Below are positions 1 to 6,439 of a stretch of DNA of 9,589 bases, piece by piece. Under the pieces are notes generated by a model that was given only the letters and a program-made list of their open reading frames with translations, searched no databases and was not told the origin of the DNA. A program made the position numbers and the translations under genes. Source of the DNA: an uncultured Lachnospiraceae bacterium (GTDB lineage Bacteria > Bacillota > Clostridia > Lachnospirales > Lachnospiraceae); contig CACZSB010000065.1 in NCBI GenBank assembly GCA_902783765.1, positions 1-9,589 on the forward strand. Direction: 5' to 3'. Every line of letters begins with the position of its first letter. Positions within the stretch are counted from its first letter, which is position 1.

Positions 1-582
1 CTGCAATATTTCGTCCACGCTCCAATCCGCCCCGGCCTCCAGACTCCGGACGGTCTTTAAGGATTCCGATGCGCTGTAGCCTAAGGCCTGGAGGGCCGCC
101 ACCGCCTCGCTGAAGGCATCGGATATCACCAGGGGACTGCCCCCCGCTTCCGGCCCGGCACTGGGCGCAATCAGGCTGGTGGGATCGATTTTGTCTTTTA
201 GTTCCAAAATCAGTTTTTCCGCGGTCTTTTTCCCCATACCCGGGGCCTGGGAAATGGCTTTTACATCCCCCGCCATCACCGCCAGCCGAAGCTCGTCGGC
301 GGACAGAACCCCCATAAGGGAAAGGGCCAGCTTGGGACCGATGCCGCTGACCTTTATGATTTGGGTAAACAGCTGCCGGTCTTCCCGGCTTTCAAAGCCA
401 AAAAGCTTTTGGGCATCCTCCCCCACCTGAAAATAGGTATAGAGCTTCACTTCCTCCCCGGGACCGGGTAAGGACGCCTTAAGCCGGGCGGGCACCGCCA
501 ATTGATACCCCAGGCCCCCGGCCTCCAGCACCAGGCCTTCCTCCGTATATTCCGCCACGATCCCCCGGATATAATAAATCAT
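1..582 (-). CDS. ruvA: Holliday junction branch migration subunit RuvA (C-terminus cut by window edge)
   Basis: RuvA tetramers bind four-way DNA junctions and load the RuvB helicase motor for branch migration in recombinational repair. The frame is open for 194 codons, from the ATG at 582 to the window edge. RuvA is usually about 200 residues, so only the last few residues of the RuvB-binding domain should be missing. An N-terminal OB-fold (about 1-63, starting MIYYIRG) is followed by two helix-hairpin-helix DNA-binding motifs, VSGIGPK (78-84) and GMGKKTAEKLILELK (115-129). A flexible Gly/Pro/Ser linker (about 135-152) leads to the three-helix C-terminal domain. A GGGAGG ribosome binding site lies 7 nt before the start, inside the dtd coding end. 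The start overlaps the dtd stop as ATGA, so the two genes are translationally coupled. ruvB would be expected beyond the left edge, but this cannot be seen. Confidence 0.96.
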   Translation of the reverse strand, partial: MIYYIRGIVAEYTEEGLVLEAGGLGYQLAVPARLKASLPGPGEEVKLYTYFQVGEDAQKLFGFESREDRQLFTQIIKVSGIGPKLALSLMGVLSADELRLAVMAGDVKAISQAPGMGKKTAEKLILELKDKIDPTSLIAPSAGPEAGGSPLVISDAFSEAVAALQALGYSASESLKTVRSLEAGADWSVDEILQ

Positions 583-1022
583 GGATTTTCCTCCCAGAAA
601 ATGGTAAAGGGTCCGTCATTGATCAGGGCCACCTCCATGTGGGCACCGAAGACCCCCGTCTGAACCACCGGGCAGCCGGCCCGGCAAAGCGCTATAAAAT
701 ACTCGTACAGGGCTTCCGCCTCGGGGCCTCCCGCCGCCTGAAAAAAACTGGGGCGATAGCCCTTGCTGCAATCCGCATATAAAGTAAATTGGGATACCAG
801 CAAGAGCTGGCCTCCCACATCTTGTAGGGACAAATTGGTTTTGCCCTCCTCATCCGGAAAAATTCGCAGACCCAAAAGCTTTTTGGCCAGCCGCTCCGCC
901 TGGGGACGGCCATCTTCCCGGCTGATGCCTAAGAACACCAAAAAGCCCGGACCGATTTGGCCCGTTATCCGACCCTCCACCTGAACGGAGGCCTCTTTGA
1001 CCCGCTGCACCAGGATCCGCAT
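579..1022 (-). CDS. dtd: D-aminoacyl-tRNA deacylase Dtd
   Basis: Dtd hydrolyses D-amino acids (classically D-Tyr) from mischarged tRNAs in the cytoplasm and so protects translation from D-residues. The protein has 147 residues, the normal family length. Both signature motifs are present: SQFTL at 77-81, and NDGPFT at 135-140, which carries the Gly-cisPro element that gives chiral selectivity. The N-terminus MRILVQRV is typical of the family. The start is 5 nt downstream of the cdaR stop, with only a weak AAGG three nt before the ATG, so translation probably depends on coupling to cdaR. The stop overlaps the ruvA start by 4 bp. In many Bacillota dtd sits beside relA; linkage to cdaAR and ruvA is less usual. 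Sequence and function assignment are secure. Confidence 0.96.
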   Translation of the reverse strand: MRILVQRVKEASVQVEGRITGQIGPGFLVFLGISREDGRPQAERLAKKLLGLRIFPDEEGKTNLSLQDVGGQLLLVSQFTLYADCSKGYRPSFFQAAGGPEAEALYEYFIALCRAGCPVVQTGVFGAHMEVALINDGPFTIFWEENP

Positions 1023-1027
1023 GGGCC

Positions 1028-2329
1028 TTAATCGTTGCCCCGGCCCATGGGGTTGGCAGAAGGCTCATGGGGCTTGACGGTGACCTTCACGGTATTTTTC
1101 TCATCCAAAGGAGTAAAGATCGTATCGGAGCAGCTGACCGTAAGGGGCAAGGTATACTCCCCGGGCCGGTCGGCGTATTCCCCCAGATCCAGAATCACAC
1201 TGACGGAGTCCAGATCAAAACCCACAAAATCCGCCTCCAGGGCCTGGATAAATATCCTGACCGGTTTCTGGATCTCATAGCTGTAATTGCTCTTTTCTCC
1301 GATGACTTCCAGATTTTTGATCTCAAATTCCCGAAGGGTCAGGGCTTCCACAAAAAGGGTCACCTCCAGGGCCTCCTGGCCGCTCATCAATTCGATGCCC
1401 GCAGGCAGATATTTGGCCAAATCGATCGTAAAGGTCTTATCCTCCGTGGCTCCCTGCATATTGAAGCTGCCTGCGGGAATGGATACGGCGCTGATATCCG
1501 CCAGCCGGCTCAAAAGGCCCTTGACCTGTACCGTGGTCACGGACTGCTGAGTGCGGGTATAGCGGTAGCCCTCCGGCACCTGGGCCCGGGCGGCATCCAG
1601 GGCCTCCTGGGAGATCACCACCGGCACGGTTTTCATGGTGAATACATCCAGGCTCACCGTGACCTTATCCTGCAGCACCTGGGTATCCCGGTAGCTTTCC
1701 AAATTCATGATCTGGCCGGAATCCGTATAAAAGAGCAGGGAGCAATCCAGCTGGGTGCTTTCCGTCAAGCCGGAAACATCCACCTCCGCCACCACACTGC
1801 CGATACGGGAAACCACCGTTTCCTCGGGGCCCCGAACCCGAATCCGCTGAGGGGTAATCCGCTGGCTGTCAATAAAATAGCCGTCGGGCAATTTGTTCCG
1901 CCACTGGATTTCCACGTCAAATTCCTTGGTGATGATATTCTCGTAATGGATGGTCACCGAAGGGGTATTCAAACTGATCTGGGCAGCGGTGACCGTAGGC
2001 TTTAAGGGCAGGACCTCTATGGGCACCTGACCCGTTACGTCAAACATTTTGGACACGTCTGCCACGGCAGAAAAATCCGAGGCATCCAGATCCCGAAGCA
2101 CAGAGCCCGAAGCGCTGACCCGAATGGTCACCGTGGGTTCCTCGCCTCCCTCCACCGTATAGCTTTTCCCTGCCTGGGTCAGCATCTGGGTATTCAAAAG
2201 CCGCACCGGCACATTGTAAATGGTCTTCACATCCGTGGGGTCCGCCAGGATCATAATAATGAACCAGACAATCACCGCCAGAATCACCGCGGCCAGCTTC
2301 AGGGGCCAGTTTCGAAGGAGCTTATTCAT
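1028..2329 (-). CDS. cdaR: CdaR, YbbR-domain membrane regulator of the c-di-AMP cyclase
   Basis: CdaR family proteins are anchored by one N-terminal membrane helix, expose YbbR domains on the outer face of the membrane, and modulate the activity of CdaA. This 433-residue protein has a short positive N-terminus and a membrane segment at about 10-29, followed by an all-beta region. That region reads as four consecutive YbbR-like repeats (about 36-128, 134-230, 233-330 and 334-420). Recurrent elements include KLPDGYFID, ITPQRIRVRGPEE and YLPAGIEL. The C-terminal tail is short and polar. The ATG overlaps the cdaA stop by 8 bp and has a GGAGG ribosome binding site inside the cdaA coding end, which supports coupled synthesis of the two partners. 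In most Bacillota glmM follows; here dtd follows instead. Repeat boundaries are my estimate from the sequence. Confidence 0.93.
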   Translation of the reverse strand: MNKLLRNWPLKLAAVILAVIVWFIIMILADPTDVKTIYNVPVRLLNTQMLTQAGKSYTVEGGEEPTVTIRVSASGSVLRDLDASDFSAVADVSKMFDVTGQVPIEVLPLKPTVTAAQISLNTPSVTIHYENIITKEFDVEIQWRNKLPDGYFIDSQRITPQRIRVRGPEETVVSRIGSVVAEVDVSGLTESTQLDCSLLFYTDSGQIMNLESYRDTQVLQDKVTVSLDVFTMKTVPVVISQEALDAARAQVPEGYRYTRTQQSVTTVQVKGLLSRLADISAVSIPAGSFNMQGATEDKTFTIDLAKYLPAGIELMSGQEALEVTLFVEALTLREFEIKNLEVIGEKSNYSYEIQKPVRIFIQALEADFVGFDLDSVSVILDLGEYADRPGEYTLPLTVSCSDTIFTPLDEKNTVKVTVKPHEPSANPMGRGND

Positions 2330-3218
2330 TCTTTTCGCCTCCCTCTGTGATTTCTGCCTCGGCGGCTTTGCGGCGGCGGTTTTTTTCCCCCTTCCGCACC
2401 ATCTCCGGCAGGGTAAAATCTTCTTCGATCTTCATAAGCTCCGCCCGGAGCTCGTCGGGTCTCAGGTTCCGGCTCAGCTCGCCCCGGCGGGCCAGGGCCA
2501 CCTGACCGCTTTCCTCGGAAACCACAATGGTCCAGCTGTCCGTGACCTCGCTCAGGCCGATGGCAGCCCGGTGGCGGGTGCCCAGTTCCTTTTCAATGGT
2601 CAGGCTTTGGGACAGGGGCAGGTAGCAGGTGGCCGCCGTGACCTTCTGTCCTTCCATAATCACCGCCCCGTCATGCAGAGGGGTGTTGTGCTCGAAAATA
2701 TTGATCAGCAGAGCGCTGGAAACCACCGCATCCAGGCGGATGCCGGTGCGGATATACTCAGCCAGATTGATTTCCCGGGCCAGCACAATCAGGGCGCCGG
2801 TGCGGTTTTGGGCCATCACATAGGTAGCATCGATGATCTGCTCCACCACCTCAGGGGAATAAAGGGCTTCACTGCGGGGACGGCCCGCCCGAAGGATGCT
2901 GCGCACGTATTTCCCCTGACCAATCTGCTCCAGCGCCGCCCGCAGCTCCGGCTGGAATAAAATCAGCAGGGCAATAACCAAAATATTCAGGGTACGGTCC
3001 GCAATATAAGACAGAACATTCAGTTCCAAAAGATGGACCATAACAACAAAAACCAGCAGCACCACCACGCCCCGGAGCAGGGTCCAGGCCCGGCTGCGTT
3101 TGACCCAGGCAAAAAGGAAGTAGATCATCACCGCCAGGATAAGCATCTCCAGAATGTTCTTGGGGGCGATTTTGACCGACTGGACGTATTGCAGAATCTG
3201 TCTTAAGAATTCACGCAT
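2322..3218 (-). CDS. cdaA: Membrane-bound diadenylate cyclase CdaA (c-di-AMP synthase)
   Basis: CdaA condenses two ATP into cyclic di-AMP, an essential second messenger in many Bacillota that controls potassium and osmolyte transport and cell-wall homeostasis. The protein has 298 residues. Three predicted N-terminal membrane helices (about 22-38, 45-63 and 70-89) precede the cytosolic DAC domain (about 95-270). The catalytic motifs are intact: DGA at 183-185 within LHDGAVI, and RHR at 215-217 within GTRHRAA. The C-terminal tail after about 275 is rich in Lys, Arg and Glu and goes beyond the conserved core. The start ATG has GGAGG six nt upstream and overlaps the stop of the upstream membrane protein by 8 bp. 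The stop overlaps the cdaR start by 8 bp. It shares the operon with two unnamed membrane proteins, cdaR, dtd and ruvA. Confidence 0.97.
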   Translation of the reverse strand: MREFLRQILQYVQSVKIAPKNILEMLILAVMIYFLFAWVKRSRAWTLLRGVVVLLVFVVMVHLLELNVLSYIADRTLNILVIALLILFQPELRAALEQIGQGKYVRSILRAGRPRSEALYSPEVVEQIIDATYVMAQNRTGALIVLAREINLAEYIRTGIRLDAVVSSALLINIFEHNTPLHDGAVIMEGQKVTAATCYLPLSQSLTIEKELGTRHRAAIGLSEVTDSWTIVVSEESGQVALARRGELSRNLRPDELRAELMKIEEDFTLPEMVRKGEKNRRRKAAEAEITEGGEKNE

Positions 3219-4257
3219 CCTTTTCCTCCCCTTCCACGCTGTGTTCCGGCTGCCTGATTTCCGCCGTTACCCGGCGGCTGCGGCCCCGTCCCTGGCCCTC
3301 CTCCGCCGGGGCAGGTTCAGGTTTTTCCGCCTTTTTCGTCAATCGTCCCAGCTTGGGCACCGCCTTCACATAGTAATAATATTCATCATCTTCAAACTGG
3401 ACCCGTTCCGTGCGGGCATGGTCCAGCAAACGGTAAAAGCAGGATACAATCAGCCCCAGGACCACTCCCAAAAGGCTGCCCCAAATCATGCTGCCGGGCC
3501 CGTCCTGACGGCCAAAGAAACGAAGGATGGCCCCTAGGAGCAGGGGATTGAAAATAGCCCCCACCACCACGGAAATCTGGGCGGCATAGGGCACCGAGGC
3601 CCGGCTGAGCAGATAAACCAGCAGGGTGGTCAGGCAAAAGGCCATAAGCACCGCCAGCATGGTTTCCTGATCTAAAAAGCCCTTTACCAAAAAGAGCAGC
3701 CGCTGGACCATGGAGGCCCCCTCCGGCTCCGTAAGATATGTCAGATTGCCGGCAATAAGTTTCAAAGAGTAAAAAATCAGCACCCCGCTGCCCACAGACA
3801 CAAAGGCACCCAAGCTTCCCAAAAGCCCCACCAGCAGGGGAATCACAAAGGGGATTTTCCACAGGAAAAACAGGGGCAGCAGCACCATGACAATCCCCGA
3901 GCCGGGGAGGGTTAAATAGCGCAGCAGGGCCAGCACCAGCAAAAGCACCGCCATAAAGGCCGTGGCCTCCAGGGACAGGGCGGAAAGCTGCAATAAAAGC
4001 CACAGGGAGCCCATTAAGCTCATATAGCTTATGGGCAGCACCGAGCAAAACAAGGAAATGGCAATCACCACAATGGGCCGGATGAAAAAACTCCGGCCGG
4101 GGAAATATCCGTTGATGGCAGAAAAAACCTCAAAGGCAATCAGGGCCTTGGCCAGCATAATGAGATAAGTCCCATAATTTGCCATGACCTTCCCCCCCAG
4201 GCTTTTGGCCCGGCTCAAAACTTCCTGCACTTTATCCAGAAAAGCATCAGTTTGCAC
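3211..4257 (-). CDS. Unnamed polytopic membrane protein with acidic-tyrosine cytosolic motif, upstream of cdaA
   Basis: I do not recognise a named family. The 348-residue protein has a short amphipathic N-terminus followed by roughly eight hydrophobic segments between residues 31 and 275 (for example 31-47, 60-78, 82-112, 121-135, 137-168, 199-218, 226-245 and 256-275). A charged tail of about 70 residues is probably cytosolic. The tail opens with FEDDEYYYYVKAVPK (288-302), which looks like a conserved functional motif. It then becomes low-complexity, rich in Lys, Glu, Pro and Arg. The start codon is GTG, with AAGGAG seven nt upstream, and it lies inside the end of the upstream gene (11-bp overlap). 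The stop overlaps the cdaA start by 8 bp. This coupling suggests a stoichiometric membrane partner of CdaA/CdaR, but no catalytic motif is visible. It could instead be a transporter-like protein. Confidence 0.85.
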   Translation of the reverse strand: MQTDAFLDKVQEVLSRAKSLGGKVMANYGTYLIMLAKALIAFEVFSAINGYFPGRSFFIRPIVVIAISLFCSVLPISYMSLMGSLWLLLQLSALSLEATAFMAVLLLVLALLRYLTLPGSGIVMVLLPLFFLWKIPFVIPLLVGLLGSLGAFVSVGSGVLIFYSLKLIAGNLTYLTEPEGASMVQRLLFLVKGFLDQETMLAVLMAFCLTTLLVYLLSRASVPYAAQISVVVGAIFNPLLLGAILRFFGRQDGPGSMIWGSLLGVVLGLIVSCFYRLLDHARTERVQFEDDEYYYYVKAVPKLGRLTKKAEKPEPAPAEEGQGRGRSRRVTAEIRQPEHSVEGEEKDA

Positions 4258-4675
4258 CTTCCTGCTCCTTTAATCGTTCTATGGCATCCTCCAGGGCATA
4301 GAGGCGCTTTAACACCCGCAGCTGAGCCTGAAGTCGTTCCTGCCGCCGGCAGGCCTGCTTATACAGCCACACATGGGACAGGGCACAAAGCAGGACGCCC
4401 AGGCCTAAAACTCCCAGGTATATCCACAAAAGCCGCCCGGAAAGCTGCAGCACATCGGAAAGATGATAGCGGACTGTCCAGCTGTCCCCGAAGGCGATAA
4501 GGCCCAGCAGCACCACCAAAGCAAAGCAAATGGTGATGGCAAAAAAGGCCTTCCACATCTCCGTGGTCAGATAGTCATTGAACCAGTACTGGCGGTGGAT
4601 AAAGCCCAGACGGGGGGCTTTTTTTTCTTCAATGGCCAGCCGGCTCATGGCAATGACCTTTTCCCGCTGGAGCAT
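4247..4675 (-). CDS. Small two-helix membrane protein with C-terminal coiled coil, first gene of the cdaA operon
   Basis: This is a 142-residue protein of no family I recognise. It has a charged N-terminal region (1-40, including RLAIEEKKAPRLGF and RQYWFNDYLTTEMWK), a membrane helix at about 41-62, a short exposed loop, and a second membrane helix at about 81-103. A heptad-like, Arg/Leu/Glu-rich segment (105-138) is probably a cytosolic coiled coil. I chose the ATG at 4675 because a perfect AGGAGG lies 6 nt upstream. The frame stays open upstream to 4831, but that would run through the promoter and the greA terminator. An alternative ATG at 4741 would give 164 residues but has only a weak binding site. 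The stop codon overlaps the GTG start of the next membrane protein by 11 bp, so the two are coupled and may form a complex. Confidence 0.82.
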   Translation of the reverse strand: MLQREKVIAMSRLAIEEKKAPRLGFIHRQYWFNDYLTTEMWKAFFAITICFALVVLLGLIAFGDSWTVRYHLSDVLQLSGRLLWIYLGVLGLGVLLCALSHVWLYKQACRRQERLQAQLRVLKRLYALEDAIERLKEQEGAN

Positions 4676-4766
4676 AATACCCCTCCTTCCGTCCCTTCGT
4701 TGCGCCAACTCAATACAAAGTTCACCGAATCCATGGCCCATGTCTTCGATGTCCCTGAGAGCTTGC
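4676..4766 (-). other. 5' leader of the cdaA operon, about 90 nt
   Basis: This is the predicted untranslated region between the promoter and the first gene. It holds the AGGAGG site at its end and purine-rich stretches (GAAGGGACGGAAGGAGG). I see no convincing long hairpin, and it does not match the c-di-AMP riboswitch (ydaO class) that I know, which is also longer. It is open in frame with the downstream gene, so an N-terminally extended product from the ATG at 4741 cannot be excluded. Confidence 0.4.
4682..4687 (-). promoter_or_regulatory. Ribosome binding site deciding the start of the 142-aa gene
   Basis: A perfect AGGAGG on the minus strand lies 6 nt before the ATG at 4675. It favours this start over the upstream in-frame ATG at 4741 and over the longer open frame. 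Confidence 0.85.
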
Positions 4767-4772
4767 CGCTTT

Positions 4773-4801
4773 ATTATAACAGATTTTACGGAAAATGGAA
4801 A
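4773..4801 (-). promoter_or_regulatory. Promoter of the cdaA-cdaR-dtd-ruvA operon
   Basis: The minus strand carries TATAAT (4778-4773), preceded by TG and one base to give an extended -10 TGnTATAAT. A weak -35 TTTCCA (4801-4796) lies 17 bp upstream. Transcription should start near 4766 and leave a leader of about 90 nt before the first gene. The promoter lies just downstream of the greA terminator, so the operon starts independently of greA. Confidence 0.8.
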
Positions 4802-4830
4802 CAAAAATGAGGCGGCCCGGGGCCGCCTCA
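4801..4830 (-). terminator. Intrinsic terminator of greA
   Basis: On the minus strand a 10-bp GC-rich stem (TGAGGCGGCC with GGCCGCCTCA, positions 4830-4821 and 4817-4808, loop of three) is followed directly by TTTTTGTTT. It lies about 35 nt after the greA stop and separates greA from the cdaA operon. Confidence 0.92.
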
Positions 4831-4863
4831 CAGGCGGACAAAAATGCCCTGTCAGCCCGATAA

Positions 4864-5337
4864 TCAGCTTTTTAAAATCTCCAGAATCTTCAGCTTGATT
4901 TCCCCTATGGGGGCATCCACCGTAACCTTATCGCCCACCTTGCGGCCCAGCAGCACCCGGCCGATGGGGGATTCGTTGGAAATATACCCGTTCAGGGAAT
5001 TGGCCTCCGAGGAGCCCACAATGGTAAAGCTCTGCTCGATTTTACGGGTTTCGTTTTTCACCCGCACGGTATGGCCTACATTCACCGCATTTTCATCAAT
5101 TTCTTCCGTATCCACCACGGCTGCATTTTTCAAAATGCCTTCCAGCTCGGCGATCCGGGCTTCGATATAGCGCTGCTCTTCCTTGGCGGCATCATATTCT
5201 GCATTTTCGGACAGGTCTCCCTGTTCCCGGGCCTCCTTGATTTTCTGGGCCACTTCCTTGCGCCGGGTGATTTTTAATTCGTTCAGCTCGCTTTCCAGCT
5301 TTTCAAGACCCGCCTGGGTCAGGATTTTTTTCTCCAT
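4864..5337 (-). CDS. greA: Transcription elongation factor GreA
   Basis: GreA enters the secondary channel of backtracked RNA polymerase and stimulates cleavage of the 3' end of the nascent RNA so that elongation can resume. It has 157 residues, the usual length. The N-terminal coiled-coil hairpin (about 1-75) carries the tip motif GDLSENAEY (40-48), with the essential acidic residues D41 and E44. The C-terminal FKBP-like domain (about 80-157) includes IGRVLLGRKVGD. The ATG has an AAGGAAAGGA binding region just upstream. The gene has its own strong promoter and a terminator, so it can be a single-gene unit even though it follows dusB. A dusB-greA pairing is common in Clostridia. lysS, which often follows greA there, is not found here. 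Confidence 0.97.
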   Translation of the reverse strand: MEKKILTQAGLEKLESELNELKITRRKEVAQKIKEAREQGDLSENAEYDAAKEEQRYIEARIAELEGILKNAAVVDTEEIDENAVNVGHTVRVKNETRKIEQSFTIVGSSEANSLNGYISNESPIGRVLLGRKVGDKVTVDAPIGEIKLKILEILKS

Positions 5338-5374
5338 TTTGCTGTCCTTTCCTTACAATTGCCTGTGTCGGGGG

Positions 5375-5403
5375 ATTATACAGCCCCCCGGGGAAAAAGT
5401 CAA
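5375..5403 (-). promoter_or_regulatory. Strong sigma-A promoter of greA
   Basis: The minus strand carries -35 TTGACT (5403-5398) and a perfect -10 TATAAT (5380-5375) with a 17-bp spacer. The spacer holds the GC palindrome CCCCGGGG. The expected start is near 5368, giving a leader of about 30 nt before the greA ATG. The -35 lies ten bases beyond the dusB stop codon. This is the best consensus match in the window. Confidence 0.9.
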
Positions 5404-5413
5404 GAATTTAACC

Positions 5414-6388
5414 TTATTGATGGGATTCCATGAAGGCCTGGATGAAGGCTTCCACATCTTCCCGGCTTTCCACCACCGAAGCCTGGCGGCGCAGGGCCGC
5501 GCCCCCCGTAAGCCCGGCGGTATACCAGGCCAGATGCTTGCGCAGCTCCCGGCAGCCGATCATCTCCCCTTTTTCCTGAATTTCCAAATCCGCATGGCGG
5601 CGGATCATCTCCCCCATCTCTGCCCGGTCCGGCCGCTCCGGAATCGGCTCCCCCCGGAGTGCAGCCCGAATCTCACGAAAAAGCCAGGGATTGCCCCGGG
5701 CGGCCCGGTCCACCATCAGGCCGGCACAGCCGCTTTCCTCCAGTCTTTGAAGGGCCTCCCCGCCGCTGCGGATATCCCCGTTTCCGATGACGGGAATATC
5801 CAGGGCCTCCCGGATTTTCCGAATCATCTTCCAATCCGCCTGGCCCCCATAAAGCTGGCTCCGGGTGCGTCCGTGGACAAAAACCGCCGCCGCCCCCGCC
5901 TCCTGGGCGATTTGCGCAATGGCCGGCCCTGTCAAGCGTTCCGGCGTGGCCCCCAGGCGGATCTTGACCGTAAGGGGCCGGCTTAGGGCCCCGCTCATGC
6001 AGCGGATGATTTCCCGCACCAGCTCAGGTTTTTCCAAAAGGGCGGAGCCCTCGCCGTTGCCCACGATTTTAGGCATGGGGCAGCCCATATTCAGGTCAAT
6101 GAAATCATAATCTGCCTGATATTTTACCGCCATTTCCGCCAGAATCTCCGGGTCCGAGCCGAATAGCTGCAGGCCCAGGGGGCCTTCGTCCGTGGGCTGG
6201 CGCATAAGCTGGGCCGTGCCTCGGTTTCCGTAGTAAAGGGCCTTGGCGCTGACCATTTCCGTAACGCAGGCTCCGGCTCCCGCCTCCCGACAGAGCCGCC
6301 TGAAAGCCCCGTCGGTGACCCCCGCCATGGGGGCCAGAAACAGGGGCTCCTGAATATTCAGCTTTTCCAAAAAGTTCTGCTTATCCAT
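5414..6388 (-). CDS. dusB: tRNA-dihydrouridine synthase, DusB type
   Basis: Dus enzymes are FMN- and NADPH-dependent reductases that convert specific uridines of tRNA to dihydrouridine. The protein has 324 residues. The TIM-barrel core opens with FLAPMAGVTDGAFR (17-30). The catalytic cysteine is C103 in NMGCPMPKI, followed by K141 to R144 (VKIR) and VHGRTR (171-176). The FMN-phosphate region reads IGNGDI (201-206) and MVDRAARGNPW (225-235). Family members usually have G or A before the Arg and G after it, so Asp227 is unusual. A helical C-terminal domain follows (about 245-324). The start ATG is only three bases past the U-tract of the rpsR terminator and has no Shine-Dalgarno sequence. greA follows 76 nt downstream. 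The enzyme class is secure; the DusB subtype is likely. Confidence 0.93.
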   Translation of the reverse strand: MDKQNFLEKLNIQEPLFLAPMAGVTDGAFRRLCREAGAGACVTEMVSAKALYYGNRGTAQLMRQPTDEGPLGLQLFGSDPEILAEMAVKYQADYDFIDLNMGCPMPKIVGNGEGSALLEKPELVREIIRCMSGALSRPLTVKIRLGATPERLTGPAIAQIAQEAGAAAVFVHGRTRSQLYGGQADWKMIRKIREALDIPVIGNGDIRSGGEALQRLEESGCAGLMVDRAARGNPWLFREIRAALRGEPIPERPDRAEMGEMIRRHADLEIQEKGEMIGCRELRKHLAWYTAGLTGGAALRRQASVVESREDVEAFIQAFMESHQ

Positions 6389-6391
6389 GTG

Positions 6392-6423
6392 AAAAAAACA
6401 GCCCCGGCCGTAATAGCCGGGGC
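6392..6423 (-). terminator. Intrinsic terminator of rpsF-ssb-rpsR, abutting the dusB start
   Basis: On the minus strand an 8-bp perfect GC stem, GCCCCGGC with GCCGGGGC (6423-6416 and 6408-6401, seven-base loop), is followed by TG and seven T residues (6398-6392). It begins 17 nt after the rpsR stop. Its T-tract ends three bases before the dusB ATG, so it either ends the ribosomal operon fully or limits read-through into dusB. Confidence 0.92.
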
Positions 6424-6439
6424 CGCGCCTTTGTATGGC

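Noticed and set aside
1067..2005. Plus-strand open frame of 312 codons opposite cdaR
   Set aside because: It lies wholly antisense to the well-supported cdaR, has no good ribosome binding site, and its composition (rich in His, Gln, Gly, Arg) is what the opposite strand of a GC-rich gene gives.
2220..2960. Plus-strand open frame of 246 codons opposite the cdaR start and cdaA
   Set aside because: Antisense to the catalytic part of cdaA, with no recognisable protein features; a shadow of codon bias.
4676..4766. c-di-AMP riboswitch (ydaO class) in the cdaA operon leader
   Set aside because: The leader is too short and I see none of the paired regions expected; no support from the sequence.
4676..4831. 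Longer version of the first cdaA-operon gene starting at 4831
   Set aside because: The extension would translate through the greA terminator and the operon promoter; the AGGAGG before 4675 gives a much better start.
5183..5986. Plus-strand open frame of 267 codons opposite greA and dusB
   Set aside because: It spans two real genes and the greA promoter, has no binding site, and encodes low-complexity His/Pro/Leu-rich sequence.
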